From contig NZ_CP070326.1 of assembly GCF_016917755.1 (NCBI RefSeq), positions 3,224,001 to 3,288,000 on the forward strand: a DNA stretch of 64,000 bases, read 5' to 3'. Below are positions 10,043 through 19,483 of this stretch, piece after piece (within the stretch, counting starts at the first letter, position 1; each line of letters starts with the position of its first letter). The notes beneath the pieces are model-generated. The model saw only the letters and a list, made by a program, of their open reading frames with translations. It did not search any database and was not told the origin of the DNA. The position numbers and the translations under genes are program-made. The DNA is from Streptomyces noursei (GTDB taxonomy: Bacteria; Actinomycetota; Actinomycetes; Streptomycetales; Streptomycetaceae).

Positions 10043-11431
10043 GTGGCGAACGACGCCAGCACCGTTTTCGACCTAGTGATCCTCGGAGGCGGTAGCGGTG
10101 GTTACGCCGCTGCCCTGCGCGGGGCGCAGCTGGGCCTGGACGTCGCCCTGATCGAGAAGAACAAGCTCGGCGGCACCTGCCTGCACAACGGCTGCATTCC
10201 CACCAAGGCTCTGCTGCACGCCGGCGAGATCGCGGACCAGGCCCGTGAGGCCGAGCAGTTCGGTGTCAAGGCCACCTTCGAGGGCATCGACATCAACGCC
10301 GTCCACAAGTACAAGGACGACGTGATCTCGGGCCTCTACAAGGGCCTGCAGGGTCTGGTCGCCTCCCGCAAGGTGACCTACATCGAGGGCGAGGGCCGGC
10401 TGTCCTCCCCGACCTCCGTCGACGTGGGTGGCCAGCGCGTCCAGGGCCGCCACGTCCTGCTGGCGACCGGCTCCGTGCCGAAGTCCCTGCCGGGCCTGGA
10501 GATCGACGGCAACCGCATCATCTCCTCGGACCACGCGCTCACGCTCGACCGCGTCCCGAAGTCGGCGATCATCCTGGGCGGCGGCGTGATCGGCGTCGAG
10601 TTCGCCTCGGCGTGGAAGTCCTTCGGCACCGACGTCACCGTCATCGAGGGCCTCAAGCACCTCGTCCCGGTCGAGGACGAGAACAGCTCCAAGCTCCTGG
10701 AGCGGGCCTTCCGCAAGCGGGGCATCAAGTTCAACCTCGGCACCTTCTTCGACAAGGCCGAGTACACCGCCGACGGCGTCAAGGTCACCCTCGCCGACGG
10801 CAAGACCTTCGAGGCCGAGGTGCTGCTGGTCGCCATCGGCCGCGGCCCGGTCTCCGCCGGTCTGGGCTACGAGGAGCAGGGCGTCGCGATGGACCGCGGC
10901 TACGTCCTGGTCGACGAGTACATGCAGACCAACGTCCCGACCATCTCGGCCGTCGGTGACCTCGTCCCGACCCTCCAGCTCGCGCACGTCGGCTTCGCCG
11001 AGGGCATGCTGGTGGCGGAGCGACTGGCCGGCCAGAAGGTCGTCCCGATCGACTACGACGGCGTCCCGCGCGTCACGTACTGCCACCCCGAGGTCGCGTC
11101 GGTGGGCATCACCGAGGCCAAGGCCAAGGAGCTGTACGGCGCGGACAAGGTCGTGGCCCTGAAGTACAACCTTGCGGGCAACGGCAAGAGCAAGATCCTC
11201 AAGACCGCGGGCGAGATCAAGCTCGTCCAGGTCAAGGACGGTGCCGTGGTCGGCGTCCACATGGTCGGTGACCGTATGGGCGAGCAGGTCGGCGAGGCCC
11301 AGCTGGTCTACAACTGGGAAGCCCTGCCGGCCGAGGTTGCGCAGCTCATCCACGCGCACCCGACGCAGAACGAGGCGCTCGGCGAGGCCCACCTGGCCCT
11401 CGCCGGCAAGCCCCTCCACTCCCACGACTGA
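10043..11431 (+). CDS. lpdA: dihydrolipoyl dehydrogenase (E3)
   Basis: 462 aa. FAD/NAD flavoenzyme re-oxidising the lipoyl groups of 2-oxoacid dehydrogenase complexes. N-terminal FAD motif GGGSGGYAAA (15-24); redox disulfide in GGTCLHNGCIPTK (Cys46 and Cys51); NAD-binding GGGVIGVEFAS; C-terminal HAHPTQNEALGEA carrying the catalytic His. The GTG at 10043 has GGAGG 7 nt upstream and gives the expected start VANDAST, so it is preferred over the ATG at 10025. sucB begins 55 nt downstream and probably shares the transcript. Codon usage is noticeably richer in optimal C-ending codons than neighbours, consistent with high expression. Confidence 0.95.
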   Translation: MANDASTVFDLVILGGGSGGYAAALRGAQLGLDVALIEKNKLGGTCLHNGCIPTKALLHAGEIADQAREAEQFGVKATFEGIDINAVHKYKDDVISGLYKGLQGLVASRKVTYIEGEGRLSSPTSVDVGGQRVQGRHVLLATGSVPKSLPGLEIDGNRIISSDHALTLDRVPKSAIILGGGVIGVEFASAWKSFGTDVTVIEGLKHLVPVEDENSSKLLERAFRKRGIKFNLGTFFDKAEYTADGVKVTLADGKTFEAEVLLVAIGRGPVSAGLGYEEQGVAMDRGYVLVDEYMQTNVPTISAVGDLVPTLQLAHVGFAEGMLVAERLAGQKVVPIDYDGVPRVTYCHPEVASVGITEAKAKELYGADKVVALKYNLAGNGKSKILKTAGEIKLVQVKDGAVVGVHMVGDRMGEQVGEAQLVYNWEALPAEVAQLIHAHPTQNEALGEAHLALAGKPLHSHD

Positions 11432-11485
11432 CCCCCAGTCCCGGGCGCGACCACATCCGTACTTGCGATAGGAGCAACTGAAACC

Positions 11486-13219
11486 ATGGCGGTTTCCGTA
11501 ACCCTGCCGGCGCTCGGCGAGAGCGTCACCGAGGGCACCGTCACCCGCTGGCTGAAGGCCGAGGGCGAGCGTATCGAGGCCGACGAGCCGCTGCTGGAGG
11601 TCTCGACCGACAAGGTCGACACCGAGATCCCGGCCCCGGCCTCCGGCATTCTGGCCTCCATCAAGGTGGCCGAGGACGAGACCGTGGAGGTCGGCGCCGA
11701 GCTGGCCATCATCGACGACGGCACCGGTGCTCCGGCGGCCGCACCGGCGCCGGCCGCCGCCGAGGCCCCGGCCCCGGCCGCGCAGCCCGAGCCGGCTCCG
11801 GCCCCCGTGGCCGAGGCCCCCGCGGGTGGCGCCGAGGGCACCGACGTGCTCCTCCCGGCGCTCGGCGAGAGCGTCACCGAGGGCACCGTCACCCGTTGGC
11901 TGAAGGAGGTCGGCGAGGAGGTCTCCGAGGACGAGCCCCTGCTGGAGGTCTCCACCGACAAGGTCGACACCGAGATCCCCGCCCCGACCTCCGGCACCCT
12001 GCTGGAGATCCTGGTGGCCGAGGACGAGACCGCCGAGGTCGGTGCCAAGCTCGCGGTGATCGGCGCGAAGGGCGCGGCTCCGGCCGCCGCCCCTGCCCCG
12101 GCCGCCCCTGCCCCGGCCGCCCCGGCCCCGGCAGCCGCTCCGGCTCCGGCGCCCGCTCCGGCCCCGGCTCCGGCGCCCACCCCGGCCCCGGCTCCGGCCG
12201 CTGCCGCCCCGGCTCCGGCCCCCGCGCCGGCTCCGGCTCCGGCTCCGGTCGCGCCCGCCCCTGTCACCCCCGCCCCGGCGGCCGGTGAGGCGGACGGCGC
12301 CTACGTCACCCCGCTGGTCCGCAAGCTCGCGGCGGAGAACGGCGTCAACCTCGCCACGGTCAAGGGCTCCGGTGTCGGTGGCCGGATCCGCAAGCAGGAC
12401 GTCATCGCCGCCGCCGAGGCCCTCAAGGCCGCCGTGCCGGCCCCGGCCGCGCCGGCCGCCGCGCCGTCCAAGGCCCCGGCGCTGGAGGTCTCGCCGCTGC
12501 GCGGTCAGACCGTCAAGATGCCGCGGATGCGCAAGGTCATCGGCGACAACATGATGAAGGCCCTGCACGGCCAGGCGCAGCTGACCTCCGTGGTCGAGGT
12601 GGACATCACCGCGATCATGCGGATGCGCAACAAGGCCAAGGACGCCTTCGCGCAGCGTGAGGGCGTCAAGCTCTCCCCGATGCCGTTCTTCGTCAAGGCC
12701 GCTGTCCAGGCGCTGAAGGCCCACCCGGTCGTCAACGCCCGGATCAACGAGGACGAGGGCACCATCACCTACTTCGACACCGAGAACGTCGGTATCGCGG
12801 TGGACGCGGAGAAGGGCCTGATGACCCCGGTCATCAAGGGTGCGGGCGACCTCAACATCGCCGGCATCGCCCGGAAGACCGCGGAGCTGGCGGGCAAGGT
12901 CCGCGCCAACAAGATCACCCCGGACGAGCTGTCCGGCGCGACCTTCACCATCAGCAACACCGGTTCGCGCGGCGCCCTGTTCGACACCGTGATCGTGCCC
13001 CCGAACCAGGTCGGCATCCTCGGCATCGGTGCCACCGTCAAGCGCCCGGTGGTCATCAACCACCCGGACCTCGGCGAGACCATCGCCATCCGTGACATGA
13101 CCTACCTGGCCCTGTCCTACGACCACCGTCTGGTGGACGGCGCCGACGCGGCCCGTTACCTGACCACGGTCAAGCAGATCCTGGAGGCCGCGGAGTTCGA
13201 GACCGAGATCGGTCTCTGA
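11486..13219 (+). CDS. sucB: 2-oxoglutarate dehydrogenase E2, dihydrolipoamide succinyltransferase with two lipoyl domains
   Basis: 577 aa. Two N-terminal lipoyl domains (about 1-76 and 118-195), each with the lipoylation motif [12 protein letters not shown] (second copy ends PAPT), so two lipoyl-lysines per chain. Ala/Pro-rich flexible linkers follow each lipoyl domain, the longer running about 195-265. A peripheral-subunit-binding domain is at about 272-310 ([28 protein letters not shown]). The catalytic domain ends in [16 protein letters not shown] with the HxxxDG site. ATG at 11486 with AGGAG upstream. Its lipoyl groups would be made by LipB/LipA encoded 14 kb downstream and re-oxidised by the adjacent LpdA. 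It could serve PDH instead of OGDH; SucB is the usual Streptomyces call. Confidence 0.93.
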   Translation: MAVSVTLPALGESVTEGTVTRWLKAEGERIEADEPLLEVSTDKVDTEIPAPASGILASIKVAEDETVEVGAELAIIDDGTGAPAAAPAPAAAEAPAPAAQPEPAPAPVAEAPAGGAEGTDVLLPALGESVTEGTVTRWLKEVGEEVSEDEPLLEVSTDKVDTEIPAPTSGTLLEILVAEDETAEVGAKLAVIGAKGAAPAAAPAPAAPAPAAPAPAAAPAPAPAPAPAPAPTPAPAPAAAAPAPAPAPAPAPAPVAPAPVTPAPAAGEADGAYVTPLVRKLAAENGVNLATVKGSGVGGRIRKQDVIAAAEALKAAVPAPAAPAAAPSKAPALEVSPLRGQTVKMPRMRKVIGDNMMKALHGQAQLTSVVEVDITAIMRMRNKAKDAFAQREGVKLSPMPFFVKAAVQALKAHPVVNARINEDEGTITYFDTENVGIAVDAEKGLMTPVIKGAGDLNIAGIARKTAELAGKVRANKITPDELSGATFTISNTGSRGALFDTVIVPPNQVGILGIGATVKRPVVINHPDLGETIAIRDMTYLALSYDHRLVDGADAARYLTTVKQILEAAEFETEIGL

Positions 13220-13298
13220 GCAGGTGCTCACCCGCTCCGTGTGATCAAGGATCACACCTGCTCCCGACTCCCTTCGGAGAAGCGGGAGTTGTGCACCG

Positions 13299-13338
13299 GG
13301 GCCGGCCCCGGCTCGTTCCGACGAGCCGGGGCCGGCCC
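13299..13338 (+). terminator. strong rho-independent terminator after sucB
   Basis: Perfect 18-bp stem with a TCCG tetraloop (13317-13320), followed directly by TTTTGTG. One of the few hairpins in the window with a T-run. Confidence 0.9.
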
Positions 13339-13412
13339 TTTTGTGCGTCGGCGTCCCCGATAATGACCCCGGCACCACCCTCGCGGCCCCATCCGCTCTG
13401 AAGGAGCACGTC

Positions 13413-14036
13413 ATGACCCCGCCCGTCGTCCATTCGCTGCGCGAGCAGATCCGCGAGCACATCCTTGAGGGGATCGTCAGCGGGCGCTGGCAGCCGGGCG
13501 AGCGGATCGTGGAGCGGCGGATCGCGGTGGAGCTGGAGGTCAGCCAGACGCCGGTCCGGGAGGCGCTGCGGGAACTGGAGTCGCTGCAGCTGATCGAGTC
13601 GGCGCCGAACAAGGGCGTCCGGGTGCGGAACCTCACCGCGGACGACCTCAAGGAGAGCTACCCGGTGCGGGCCGGGCTGGAGCAGGTCGCCGCCGAACTG
13701 GCGGCCGGGCGGTTGGCGGAGGACACCGCGGCGCTGGAGCGCGAGGTGGCGGCCCTGCGGGAGGCCGACGCGGCGGGCGACGGAGAGGCGCAGGTGCGGC
13801 ACACGGTGGCCTTCCACCGGGAGATCGTGCGGGCGGCCGGGAACGCCGTGCTGCTGCACACCTGGGAGGGGCTGGGCGTCGAGGTCTGGACGACGCTGTC
13901 GATCCGCTGGTTCAGCCCGGAGCCGCGCTCGCACGCGCAGGACCACCAGGAGCTGGTGGACGCGTTCCGGCGGCGCGACCCGCGGATCGGCGCGCTGCTC
14001 AAGGCGCACGTGCTGAGCTGCGCGCCACGGGTCTGA
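13413..14036 (+). CDS. GntR family regulator (FCD subfamily)
   Basis: 207 aa. N-terminal winged helix (about 5-70: LREQIREHILEGIVSG, PGERIVERRIAVELEVSQTPVREAL) and a C-terminal all-helical FCD effector domain (REIVRAAGNAVLL, QDHQELVDAF). FCD regulators usually sense small organic acids. ATG at 13413 with AAGGAG 7 nt upstream; the longer in-frame start is less likely. It lies between sucB and aceE, and two perfect palindromes occur between it and aceE, so control of aceE, itself, or both is a reasonable inference. The ligand is unknown. Confidence 0.88.
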   Translation: MTPPVVHSLREQIREHILEGIVSGRWQPGERIVERRIAVELEVSQTPVREALRELESLQLIESAPNKGVRVRNLTADDLKESYPVRAGLEQVAAELAAGRLAEDTAALEREVAALREADAAGDGEAQVRHTVAFHREIVRAAGNAVLLHTWEGLGVEVWTTLSIRWFSPEPRSHAQDHQELVDAFRRRDPRIGALLKAHVLSCAPRV

Positions 14037-14055
14037 GGCACCGGGGGACGAATCC

Positions 14056-14097
14056 GGCGAAGCGGCCCTGCGGAGTGTTCCGCGGGGCCGCTTCGCC
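14056..14097 (+). terminator. hairpin terminator after gntR
   Basis: 13-bp perfect outer stem GGCGAAGCGGCCC / GGGCCGCTTCGCC continuing through one mismatch into a 5-bp inner stem with loop GTGT. No T-run. Confidence 0.65.
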
Positions 14098-14140
14098 GCG
14101 TGGCGGCGACCCACGCGGAACCGGCCGTTCCCAGGCATTC

Positions 14141-14155
14141 GGAATCTATGATTCC
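14141..14155. promoter_or_regulatory. palindrome, candidate GntR operator
   Basis: Perfect 6-bp inverted repeat GGAATC-TAT-GATTCC upstream of aceE and just after gntR. Size and AT-rich centre fit a winged-helix dimer site. Assignment to the neighbouring GntR protein is inference. Confidence 0.4.
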
Positions 14156-14268
14156 GGCGCGTGTCGGGGGCACTCCGAGGCGTAACGGAGGGGGGCTCCG
14201 GAGCTGGCACGGGGTGCCCCGCATTGCGGCACCCCGTGCCGACCTGCGGCTTTTCCTCCGACCGGCGT

Positions 14269-14285
14269 TGATCGATCATCGATCA
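14269..14285. promoter_or_regulatory. 17-bp perfect palindrome upstream of aceE
   Basis: TGATCGATCATCGATCA, an 8-bp inverted repeat with one central base, ending 91 nt before the aceE start. It is AT-richer than its surroundings. Candidate operator in the aceE promoter region. Confidence 0.45.
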
Positions 14286-14376
14286 GAGCGTTATCGTCGA
14301 GGACTGGGGCGCGACACCCCTGCCTGCCGAATGCCTGCCGAACTCGCATTCCCACCCGTCCGGAAAGGGGCCACCC

Positions 14377-17052
14377 ATGCCCGATCCCGTGCGCCTGCCG
14401 TACAGCCAGCTCGACCAGCTCCCGGACCGCGATCCCGAGGAGACGGCCGAATGGCGCGAGTCGCTGGACGCCGTCACCAAGGCAGCGGGCCCGCATCGCG
14501 CCGCGTACCTGATGCGCCGCGCCCTGGAGCACACCGCGCACACCGAAGGCACCGACCTGCCCTCGCTGGTGGAGACGGACTACGTCAACACCATCCCGAC
14601 CTCCGCCGAGCCCGCGTTCCCGGGTGACGAGGCGATGGAGGCCCGGATCACCGCCTGGAACCGCTGGAACGCCGCCGCCATGGTGACCCGCGGCTCCAAG
14701 CTCGGCCTGGGCGGCCACATCGCCACCTTCGCCTCGGCCGCCTGGCTGTACGAGACCGGCTTCCAGCACTTCTTCCGCGGCAAGGAGGGCGACGGGTCCG
14801 GCGACCAGCTCTACATCCAGGGCCACGCCTCCCCCGGCATCTACGCCCGCGCCTTCCTCGAAGGGCGGCTCACCGAGGAGCAGCTCGACCACTTCCGCCA
14901 GGAGGCCGGCGGCGAGGGCCTGCCCTCCTACCCGCACCCGCGGCGGCTGCCCTGGCTGTGGGAGTTCCCCACCGTTTCCATGGGCCTCGGCCCGCTCTCG
15001 GCGATCTACCAGGCGCGCTTCAACCGCTACCTGGAGCACCGCGGCATCAAGGACACCGGCAACTCGCACGTCTGGGCCTTCCTGGGCGACGGCGAGATGG
15101 ACGAGCCGGAGTCGACCGCCGCACTGGCGCTGGCCGGCCGCGAGGGCCTGGACAACCTGACCTTCGTCATCAACTGCAACCTGCAGCGCCTGGACGGCCC
15201 GGTCCGCCCCAACTTCAAGATCGTGCAGGAGCTGGAGGCCCAGTTCCGCGCCGCCGGCTGGAACGTCGTCAAGGCCCTGTGGGGCCAGGCGTGGGACGAG
15301 ATCTTCGCGCTCGACACCGACGGCGCGCTGATCCAGCGCCTCCGTGAGACCCCGGACGCGCAGTTCCAGACGTACGCCACCCGCGACGCCGCCTACCTGC
15401 GCGAGCACTTCTTCGGCGCGAGCGACACCCTCAAGGCGATCGGCGCACGGCTCTCCGACGCCAAGCTGCTGGAGCTGTTCCAGACGTCCCGCGCCGGCCA
15501 CGAGCCGCGCAAGGTGTACGCCGCGTACCGGGCCGCAGTCGAGCACAAGGGCGCGCCGACGGTCATCCTGGCGCAGACCGTCAAGGGCTACACCCTGGGC
15601 ACGGGCTTCGAGTCCCGCAACGCCAACCACCAGATGAAGAAGCTGACGATGGCGGAGTTCCGCACCATGCGGGACCTGCTCGAACTCCCCATCCCGGACA
15701 GCGCCCTGGAGGGCGACCTGGTGCCGTACTGGCGCCCGGCCGAGGACTCCCCGGAGATGCAGTACCTGCGCACCCGGCGCGCCGCCCTGGACGGCCCGGC
15801 CCCGGCCCGCAAGGTCGTGGCCAAGCCGCTGCCGATCCCCGCGGACAAGGCGTTCGACGCGCTGAAGAAGGGCTCGGGCAGCCAGGAGATCGCCACCACC
15901 ATGGCGTTCGTCCGGCTGGTCAAGGACCTGATGCGGGACAAGGAGACCGGCAAGCGCTGGGTCCCGATCGTCCCGGACGAGGCCCGCACCTTCGGCATGG
16001 AGTCGCTCTTCCCGACCGCCGGCCTCTACTCCCCCAAGGGCGCGACCTACGACCCGGTCGACCGGGACCAGCTGCTCTGGTACAAGGAGGCCAAGAACGG
16101 CCAGATCCTCAACGAGGGGATCACCGAGGCCGGTTCGCTGGCCGACTTCACCGCCGCCGCGACGTCGTACGCGACGCACGGCGAGCCGATGATCCCCTTC
16201 TACATCTTCTACTCGATGTTCGGCTGGCAGCGCACCGCCGACCAGTTCTGGGCGCTCGCCGACCAGCTGGGCCGCGGCTTCGTGATCGGCGCCACCGCCG
16301 GCCGCACGACGATGACCGGTGAGGGCCTCCAGCACGCCGACGGCCACTCGCACCTGATCGCCTCGACCAACCCGGCGGCGCTCTCGTACGACCCGGCGTT
16401 CGCCTACGAGGTCGCGGTGATCGTCAAGGAGGGTCTGCGCCGGATGTACGGCCCGGACGCAGAGGACGTCTTCTACTACCTGACGGTCTACAACGAGACC
16501 AAGGTGCAGCCGGCGATGCCCGAGGGCGTCGAGGAGGGCATCCTCAAGGGCCTCTACCGCTTCAAGGAGGCCACGTCCATCGAGGGCGCCGAGGTCCCGC
16601 GGCTCCAGCTGCTGGCCTCCGGCACCGCGATCCACTGGGCCCTGGAGGCGCAGGCGCTGCTGGCCGCCGACTGGGGCGTGGCGGCGGACGTGTGGTCCGC
16701 CCCGTCCTGGACGGAGCTCCGCCGCGACGCCCTGGAGTGCGACGCGGCCCGCCTGGAGGGCGAGGACCGGATCCCCTACGTCACCCGTGCACTGGCCGGC
16801 GCCCCCGGTCCGGTCGTCGCGGTGAGCGACTGGATGCGGGCGGTCCCGGACCAGATCGCCCCGTGGGTCGAGCAGGACTGGACGTCCATAGGGACGGACG
16901 GCTTCGGCCTGTCCGACACCCGCGAGGCGGCCCGCCGGTACTTCGGCGTCGACCCGCAGTCGGTGGTCGTCCAGGCGCTGGCGGCCCTCGCCCGGCGCGG
17001 CGACGTCAAGCCGGAGTCGGTCAAGGAGGCCCGGGAGCGCTACGGGCTGTGA
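14377..17052 (+). CDS. aceE: pyruvate dehydrogenase E1, homodimeric type
   Basis: 891 aa, typical for the single-chain AceE. Thiamine-diphosphate enzyme decarboxylating pyruvate and acetylating the lipoyl group of E2. Visible landmarks: [35 protein letters not shown], the ThDP motif starting [10 protein letters not shown] (about 231-240) with [18 protein letters not shown], then [16 protein letters not shown] and [16 protein letters not shown] at 14377 preceded by AAAGGGG. It needs LpdA (10043) and a lipoylated E2; no dedicated PDH E2 is in this window. Two upstream palindromes and the GntR gene suggest local regulation. Confidence 0.95.
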   Translation: MPDPVRLPYSQLDQLPDRDPEETAEWRESLDAVTKAAGPHRAAYLMRRALEHTAHTEGTDLPSLVETDYVNTIPTSAEPAFPGDEAMEARITAWNRWNAAAMVTRGSKLGLGGHIATFASAAWLYETGFQHFFRGKEGDGSGDQLYIQGHASPGIYARAFLEGRLTEEQLDHFRQEAGGEGLPSYPHPRRLPWLWEFPTVSMGLGPLSAIYQARFNRYLEHRGIKDTGNSHVWAFLGDGEMDEPESTAALALAGREGLDNLTFVINCNLQRLDGPVRPNFKIVQELEAQFRAAGWNVVKALWGQAWDEIFALDTDGALIQRLRETPDAQFQTYATRDAAYLREHFFGASDTLKAIGARLSDAKLLELFQTSRAGHEPRKVYAAYRAAVEHKGAPTVILAQTVKGYTLGTGFESRNANHQMKKLTMAEFRTMRDLLELPIPDSALEGDLVPYWRPAEDSPEMQYLRTRRAALDGPAPARKVVAKPLPIPADKAFDALKKGSGSQEIATTMAFVRLVKDLMRDKETGKRWVPIVPDEARTFGMESLFPTAGLYSPKGATYDPVDRDQLLWYKEAKNGQILNEGITEAGSLADFTAAATSYATHGEPMIPFYIFYSMFGWQRTADQFWALADQLGRGFVIGATAGRTTMTGEGLQHADGHSHLIASTNPAALSYDPAFAYEVAVIVKEGLRRMYGPDAEDVFYYLTVYNETKVQPAMPEGVEEGILKGLYRFKEATSIEGAEVPRLQLLASGTAIHWALEAQALLAADWGVAADVWSAPSWTELRRDALECDAARLEGEDRIPYVTRALAGAPGPVVAVSDWMRAVPDQIAPWVEQDWTSIGTDGFGLSDTREAARRYFGVDPQSVVVQALAALARRGDVKPESVKEARERYGL

Positions 17053-17092
17053 GCCCCGTCCGCTGAAGGCCGCGCGGCGGGCGCCGCCCGGT

Positions 17093-17116
17093 GGGGCCGG
17101 TGCCCGCACCGGCCCC
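17093..17116 (+). terminator. hairpin terminator after aceE
   Basis: 11-bp perfect inverted repeat GGGGCCGGTGC / GCACCGGCCCC, 41 nt after the aceE stop. No T-run. Confidence 0.5.
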
Positions 17117-17265
17117 CGGACTCGGGCGGCCCCGGCCGACACCGGGCGCCGCCCGCCCACACACTCCCGTGCGAGGACCACCCACCGCGCCCGGGGTCTT
17201 CGCACGGGACCCTTTCCGTTCCGCGTGCGCGGGGCGTTGTCAGTGCTGCCCCGCATGATGGATCC

Positions 17266-18360
17266 ATGCGTGCCGCACGGCTGATCAAATTGGTGTTGCT
17301 GCTCCAGTCCCGACCGTCGATGACGGCCGGGGAGCTGGCGCGGGAGCTGGAGGTGTCGGAGCGCACGGTCGCCCGGGACGTGCTGTCGCTCTCGGAGGCC
17401 GGGGTGCCCGTCTACGCGGACCGCGGCCGGTCCGGGGGCTACCGCCTGATAGGCGGCTACCGCACCCGGCTGACCGGGCTCGGCCGCAGCGAGGCGGAGG
17501 CGCTCTTCCTGTCCGGAGTGCCCTCCGCGCTGCGGGAGATGGGCCTGGCCGACGTCGCGTCCGCGGCCCGGCTGAAGGTCTCCGCCGCGCTGCTGCCGGA
17601 GCTTCGGGACGCCGCGTCGGGCGCCGCCCAGCGGTTCCATCTGGACGCGCCGCGCTGGTACCACGCCCCCCAGACGCCCGAGCTGCTGCCGGTGATCGCC
17701 GACGCGGTGTGGGACGACCGGCGGCTGACGGCCCGATATCTCCGGGCCGGCCGCGAGGTGGCCCGGGAGCTGGAGCCGTACGGCCTCGTGCTCAAGGCGG
17801 GCGTCTGGTACCTGGCGGCCCGGGCCGCGGCGGGGCCGCCCGACGGGGTCCCCGCCACGCCCGCCGGCGCCGGCTTCCGGGTCTACCGCGTCGACCGGTT
17901 CACCGCGGCCCGGCCGGCCGTTCCGGTGGACGGTCCGCCGGACGGCCGGGCGGCCGGGGACGCGGCGCGCACCGGGCACTTCGTCCGCGACCCAGATTTC
18001 GACCTGCCCGCGTTCTGGGCCGTACGGGCCGAGCAGTTCCGGCGCTCGCTGCTGCGCGAGGAGGCCGTGGTCCGGCTCTCCCCGCACGGCGTCCGGCAGT
18101 TGCCCCACGTCACCGAGCCGGCCGCGGCCGAGGAGGCCGTCGAGCGGGCGACGACCGAGGGCGGGCCCGATGAGCGGGGATGGCTGACGGTCACCCTCGC
18201 CGTGGAGTCCCAGGAGGTCGCCTACGCCCAGCTGCTGGCGCTCGGCCCGGAGGTCGAGGCGCTGGCGCCCGCCGCCCTGCGGGAGCGGTTCGCGGCGGCC
18301 GCCCGCCGCGCCGCCGCGCTCTATTCCCCGGTGCCGGAGGAGGACACCGGGACGCGGTAG
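17266..18360 (+). CDS. WYL-domain transcriptional regulator (YafY type)
   Basis: 364 aa. N-terminal HTH (ELARELEVSERTVARDVLSLSEAGVPV, about 23-50) followed by GRSGGYRLIGGYRTRLTGL, the usual link to a WYL domain. The WYL-like core shows AVWDDRRLTARY, LEPYGLVLKAGVWYLAAR and FRVYRVDRFTAA. The C-terminal WCX-like extension is about 150 aa. WYL domains bind nucleic-acid or nucleotide-type ligands in other systems; the target here is unknown. ATG at 17266. Its last 40 bp overlap the 3' end of the convergent SDR gene, so the two transcripts may interfere. Confidence 0.87.
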   Translation: MRAARLIKLVLLLQSRPSMTAGELARELEVSERTVARDVLSLSEAGVPVYADRGRSGGYRLIGGYRTRLTGLGRSEAEALFLSGVPSALREMGLADVASAARLKVSAALLPELRDAASGAAQRFHLDAPRWYHAPQTPELLPVIADAVWDDRRLTARYLRAGREVARELEPYGLVLKAGVWYLAARAAAGPPDGVPATPAGAGFRVYRVDRFTAARPAVPVDGPPDGRAAGDAARTGHFVRDPDFDLPAFWAVRAEQFRRSLLREEAVVRLSPHGVRQLPHVTEPAAAEEAVERATTEGGPDERGWLTVTLAVESQEVAYAQLLALGPEVEALAPAALRERFAAAARRAAALYSPVPEEDTGTR

Positions 18361-19376
18361 TCCTCGGGACCGGCGTCCTTGCCGCCCCGCACCACCTCCT
18401 CGAAGTAGCGGAAGCAGTCCGGCTGCGAGCCGTCGGTATCGGTGAAGCCGTACTCCCGCGCCAGCTGGCCGCTGGAGAGCGACCGGCCGGTGAAGCGCGC
18501 CTTCTCCGGGTCGGCGGCCAGCGCCCGCACCGCGCGGCCGATGAGGGCCGGGGATTCCGCGATGGCGAAGTGCGGCTCCTTGGCGATCGCGTCCCGCCAG
18601 GTCTCCTCGGTGACGCCGAAGTGGTCCAGCATCTCCTCGGACCGCAGGAAGCCCGGGGTGAGCGAGACGGCCGTACCGCCGTACTCCGCCAGCTCGCCGG
18701 CAAGCCCGAAGGCGATCCGGTGCGGGACGCTCTTGGTGATGTCGAAGCAGAGGCTGTCGCGGTAGACGCGGTTGAACTCCTCGGTGCCGTCGGTGACCTC
18801 GACGACCAGTCCGCCCGGCCGCCGGATCAGCAGCGGCAGCGCGAAGTGGTGGGTGATGATGTGGGTGTCGATGCCGAGCCGGAACATCCGCAGCCCGCCC
18901 GCCAGGTCCAGGTCCCACACCTTGGTGTCGAACTGGATCAGCCGGTCGCCGCCCCAGACGCTGTTGACCAGGACGTCCAGCCGCCCCTGCTCCCGGTCGA
19001 TGCGCTCGACGAGCGCCCGGACCCGCGCCGGCTCCAGGTGGTCGGTCGGCACGGCGATCCCCGTGCCGCCGTTGCCCTCGGCTCCGGCCGCGGTCACCAG
19101 CTCCGCGGTCTCCTCGATGGTCTCCGAGGGCCGGCCGACCTCGCTGACCGCGTCCCGCGTCGTGCGGCCGGTGACGTACACCACCGCGCCGGCCCGGCCC
19201 AGTTCCACGGCCATCGCCCGGCCGGCGCCCCGGGTCGCCCCGGCGACCAGCGCCACCCGCCCGGACAGATCGCCCGTGGGCATCCCCCGGTGCGCGGCAC
19301 CGTTCCCCGAGCTCTCTGCCGCGTCCACCGACCGCGCCTCCGATGCCCGGCCTTCCGCCCTCTCATGCGCCGTCAC
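18321..19376 (-). CDS. SDR family NAD(P)-dependent oxidoreductase with Tyr-to-Phe active site
   Basis: 351 aa. A Rossmann domain starts near residue 40 with GRVALVAGATRGAGRAMA (cofactor loop Gly 46-52), then VYVTGRTTRD and LDVLVNSVWGG (NNAG position). At the catalytic YxxxK position the sequence is FDITK (Phe211 and Lys215), so the catalytic Tyr is absent. The GTG at 19376 has GAGGAG 6 nt upstream; about 30 Ala/Glu/Ser-rich residues precede the domain, so a later start (MPTGDLSG, residue 32) is possible. It resembles the long DHRS1-like branch of SDRs. The substrate is unknown. The 3' end overlaps the WYL regulator. Confidence 0.8.
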   Translation of the reverse strand: MTAHERAEGRASEARSVDAAESSGNGAAHRGMPTGDLSGRVALVAGATRGAGRAMAVELGRAGAVVYVTGRTTRDAVSEVGRPSETIEETAELVTAAGAEGNGGTGIAVPTDHLEPARVRALVERIDREQGRLDVLVNSVWGGDRLIQFDTKVWDLDLAGGLRMFRLGIDTHIITHHFALPLLIRRPGGLVVEVTDGTEEFNRVYRDSLCFDITKSVPHRIAFGLAGELAEYGGTAVSLTPGFLRSEEMLDHFGVTEETWRDAIAKEPHFAIAESPALIGRAVRALAADPEKARFTGRSLSSGQLAREYGFTDTDGSQPDCFRYFEEVVRGGKDAGPEDYRVPVSSSGTGE

Positions 19377-19483
19377 GTCGTGCTCCTCGCCTCGTCCTGT
19401 GTGGTCGTACACGGCGACCCTGACAGGGAAAGACGACATCTCCTGTCGGGTTTTCCGGGCCTCTTCGGGTCCTCCCGCTCGAC

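Noticed and set aside
10073..13651. Minus-strand open frame of 1192 codons across lpdA and sucB
   Set aside because: Antisense shadow of two certain enzymes; composition (runs of Arg, Gly, Asp, His) is that expected from high-GC third positions, and no start signal.
14146..18918. Minus-strand open frame of 1590 codons across aceE and the WYL gene
   Set aside because: Lies opposite the clear pyruvate dehydrogenase gene; the only real protein in that frame region would be read on the other strand.
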